A stretch of DNA of 64,000 nucleotides from Micropterix aruncella (Eukaryota; Arthropoda; Insecta; Lepidoptera; Micropterigidae): positions 63,689,653 to 63,753,652 of the forward strand of contig OX155980.1 of the NCBI GenBank assembly GCA_944548615.1, given 5' to 3'. The position numbers and the translations under genes are program-made. The notes beneath the pieces were generated by a model, which saw nothing but the letters and a program-made list of their open reading frames with translations, was not told the origin of the DNA and did no database searches. This document shows, one piece after another, positions 62,143 to 64,000 of the stretch. Numbering within the stretch: position 1 is the stretch's first letter; every line of letters starts with the position of its first letter.

Positions 62143-62156
62143 TGGTCTCTCTATTG
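62143..62156 (+). repeat. 14-bp target site duplication, right
   Basis: TGGTCTCTCTATTG, second copy. Confidence 0.92.
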
Positions 62157-64000
62157 GTTACGATTTTGAGGTCGCTTGCGCTGTCCTCTCCCTTACTTAG
62201 CGGTGAAACGGTGTATACCGAATCTATCGCGGACCATGGCATCCTTTGCCCGGCTATCTCCTGGTATCGGGTAGCCGAATGGTCAAATAGAGTTGTCAGC
62301 TACAACGGGCGAGCCCGTCACCTCAGGAAGTTTTAACGTATAGTCAATCTATCTCCCGTGAAGTGAGCGCAGAAGACTTGGACAAAACAGTCCACCGTCG
62401 TCGTCCGATCGGGTAGCCGATGGTCGTTTCAAGAGCAGTCGCCGTAAGGTCGATATGAAAGTCAAAATAAAATTCAAAATAAAATTAATAAGTACAGACC
62501 TTATAGTGCTCGGCGACGAAAGCGAGACGGGGGCTGCATGGACGTGGAACGGCAAGCGCGCAACATATCTGAAAAATAAAACAAAATACTGCTTAGGAGG
62601 ATCTTTGATAATCTGACCAACCTTAGAAGAATAGTCCGGTCTCTCGATTGGTTATGAGTTCGTGGTCGCTTGAGCGGTCCTCTCCCCTTACGAAGCAGTG
62701 AAACGGTGTATACCGAATCTATCGCGGACCATGGCATCCTTTGCCCGGCTATCTCCTGGTATCGGGTAGCCGAATGGTCAAATAGAGTTGTCAACTACAA
62801 CGGGCGAGCCCGTCACCTCAGGAAGTTTTAACGTATAGTCAATCTATCTCCCGTGAAGTGAGCGCAGAAGACTTGGACAAAACAGTCCACCGTCGTCGTC
62901 CGATCGGGTAGCCGATGGTCGTTTCAAGAGCAGTCGCCGTAAGGTCGATATGAAAGTCAAAATAAAATTCAAAATTAAATTAATAAGTACAGACCTTATA
63001 GTGCTCGGCGACGAAAGCGAGACGGGGGCTGCATGGACGTGGAACGGCAAGCGCGCAACATATCTGAAAAATAAAACAAAATACTGCTTAGGAGGATCTT
63101 TGATAATCTGACCAACCTTAGAAAAATAGTCCGGTCTCTCGATTGGTTATGAGTTCGAGGCCGCTTGCGCGGTCCTCTCCCCTTACGAAGCAGTGAAACG
63201 GTGTATATCGAATCTATCGCGGACCATGGCATCCTTTGCCCGGCTATCTCCTGGTATCGGGTAGCCGAATGGTCAAATAGAGTTGTCAACTACAACGGGC
63301 GAGCCCGTCACCTCAGGAAGTTTTAACGTATAGTCAATCTATCTCCCGTGAAGTGAGCGCAGAAGACTTGGATAAAACAGTCCACCGTCGTCAAGCTCCG
63401 CCACATGCCCGTAAGAGGCCAACGCCTTAATAGCGAGATAACCAGGTGTGTTACCCAGCGGGCTTACACTCACGCCCTAACTCCCAATTGCGACCAGATT
63501 ACTCTGGTCTCTCTATTGGTTACGATTTTGAGGTCGCTTGCGCTGTCCTCTCCCTTACTTAGCGGTGAAACGGTGTATACCGAATCTATCGCGGACCATG
63601 GCATCCTTTGCCCGGCTATCTCCTGGTATCGGGTAGCCGAATGGTCAAATAGAGTTGTCAACTACAACGGGCGAGCCCGTCACCTCAGGAAGTTTTAACG
63701 TATAGTCAATCTATCTCCCGTGAAGTGAGCGCAGAAGACTTGGACAAAACAGTCCACCGTCGTCGTCCGATCGGGTAGCCGATGGTCGTTTCAAGAGCAG
63801 TCGCCGTAAGGTCGATATGAAAGTCAAAATAAAATTCAAAATAAAATTAATAAGTACTGACCTTATAGTGCTCGGCGACGAAAGCGAGACGGGGGCTGCA
63901 TGGACGTGGAACGGCAAGCGCGCAACATATCTGAAAAATAAAACAAAATACTGCTTAGGAGGATCTTTGATAATCTGACCAACCTTAGAAGAATAGTCCG
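62157..64000 (+). repeat. higher-order tandem array, right block (B end, A-A-B-A)
   Basis: After the last 138 bp of the interrupted B monomer, units start at 62295, 62790, 63285 and 63657 (spacings 495, 495, 372), and the final A unit runs off the window. The alternation breaks once, with two A units in a row, which fits unequal crossing-over. Sequence is nearly identical to the left block. Confidence 0.92.

Noticed and set aside
53536..63917. Recurrent 63-107 residue open frames in the 53-64 kb array
   Set aside because: They recur because the DNA repeats. Both strands are open, and the A and B versions do not conserve one protein.
53330..64000. rDNA array as the host of the R1-clade element
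   Set aside because: The monomers show no recognisable rRNA sequence, and the target differs from the 28S R1 site.

Overview
This window is eukaryotic, AT-rich and dominated by transposable elements. Helitron, CR1-like, R1-clade and mariner remnants around a spliced fatty-acid elongase gene suggest an arthropod, most likely an insect and probably a moth or butterfly (inference). No bacterial gene organisation, rRNA gene or CRISPR array was seen.

Host gene: one gene is recovered by splice-aware reading of the minus strand. It is an ELO-family very-long-chain fatty acid elongase in at least six exons. Five are visible: 44315-44125, 35006-34869, 25177-25072, 22610-22474 and 21912-21746. All introns are GT-AG and all junction phases agree. 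The first coding exon was not found and must lie above 44.3 kb. The last exon carries an apparent one-base deletion. The introns are filled with mobile elements.

0-21 kb (downstream of the elongase): a dispersed ~667 bp retroposon copy with 13-bp target duplications, a tRNA-derived SINE, two copies of a ~590 bp palindromic MITE-like repeat, a CR1-like 3' tail, two mariner remnants, a decayed autonomous Helitron with an internal GTCGAAAAA minisatellite, a long foldback repeat and a decayed coding remnant.

21-44 kb (elongase introns): hAT and mariner fragments, LINE C-terminal fragments, a CR1/L2-like LINE nested inside a foldback element, three more MITE-like copies, an RTE-like LINE interrupted by the ~667 bp retroposon, and a Helitron containing a 250 bp C-rich tract.

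44-53 kb: a Helitron carrying a rearranged retroposon copy, a second decayed autonomous Helitron inserted in a (TA)n microsatellite, two large palindromic structures, and a small Helitron with a Rep N-terminal remnant.

53-64 kb: a higher-order tandem array of 495 bp (A) and 372 bp (B) monomers, built from pieces of the same dispersed retroposon. A 6,350 bp R1-clade non-LTR retrotransposon sits in one B monomer, flanked by a perfect 14-bp duplication. Removing the element and one duplication restores a B monomer of exactly 372 bp. This target-specific element and its array is the most interesting system here.
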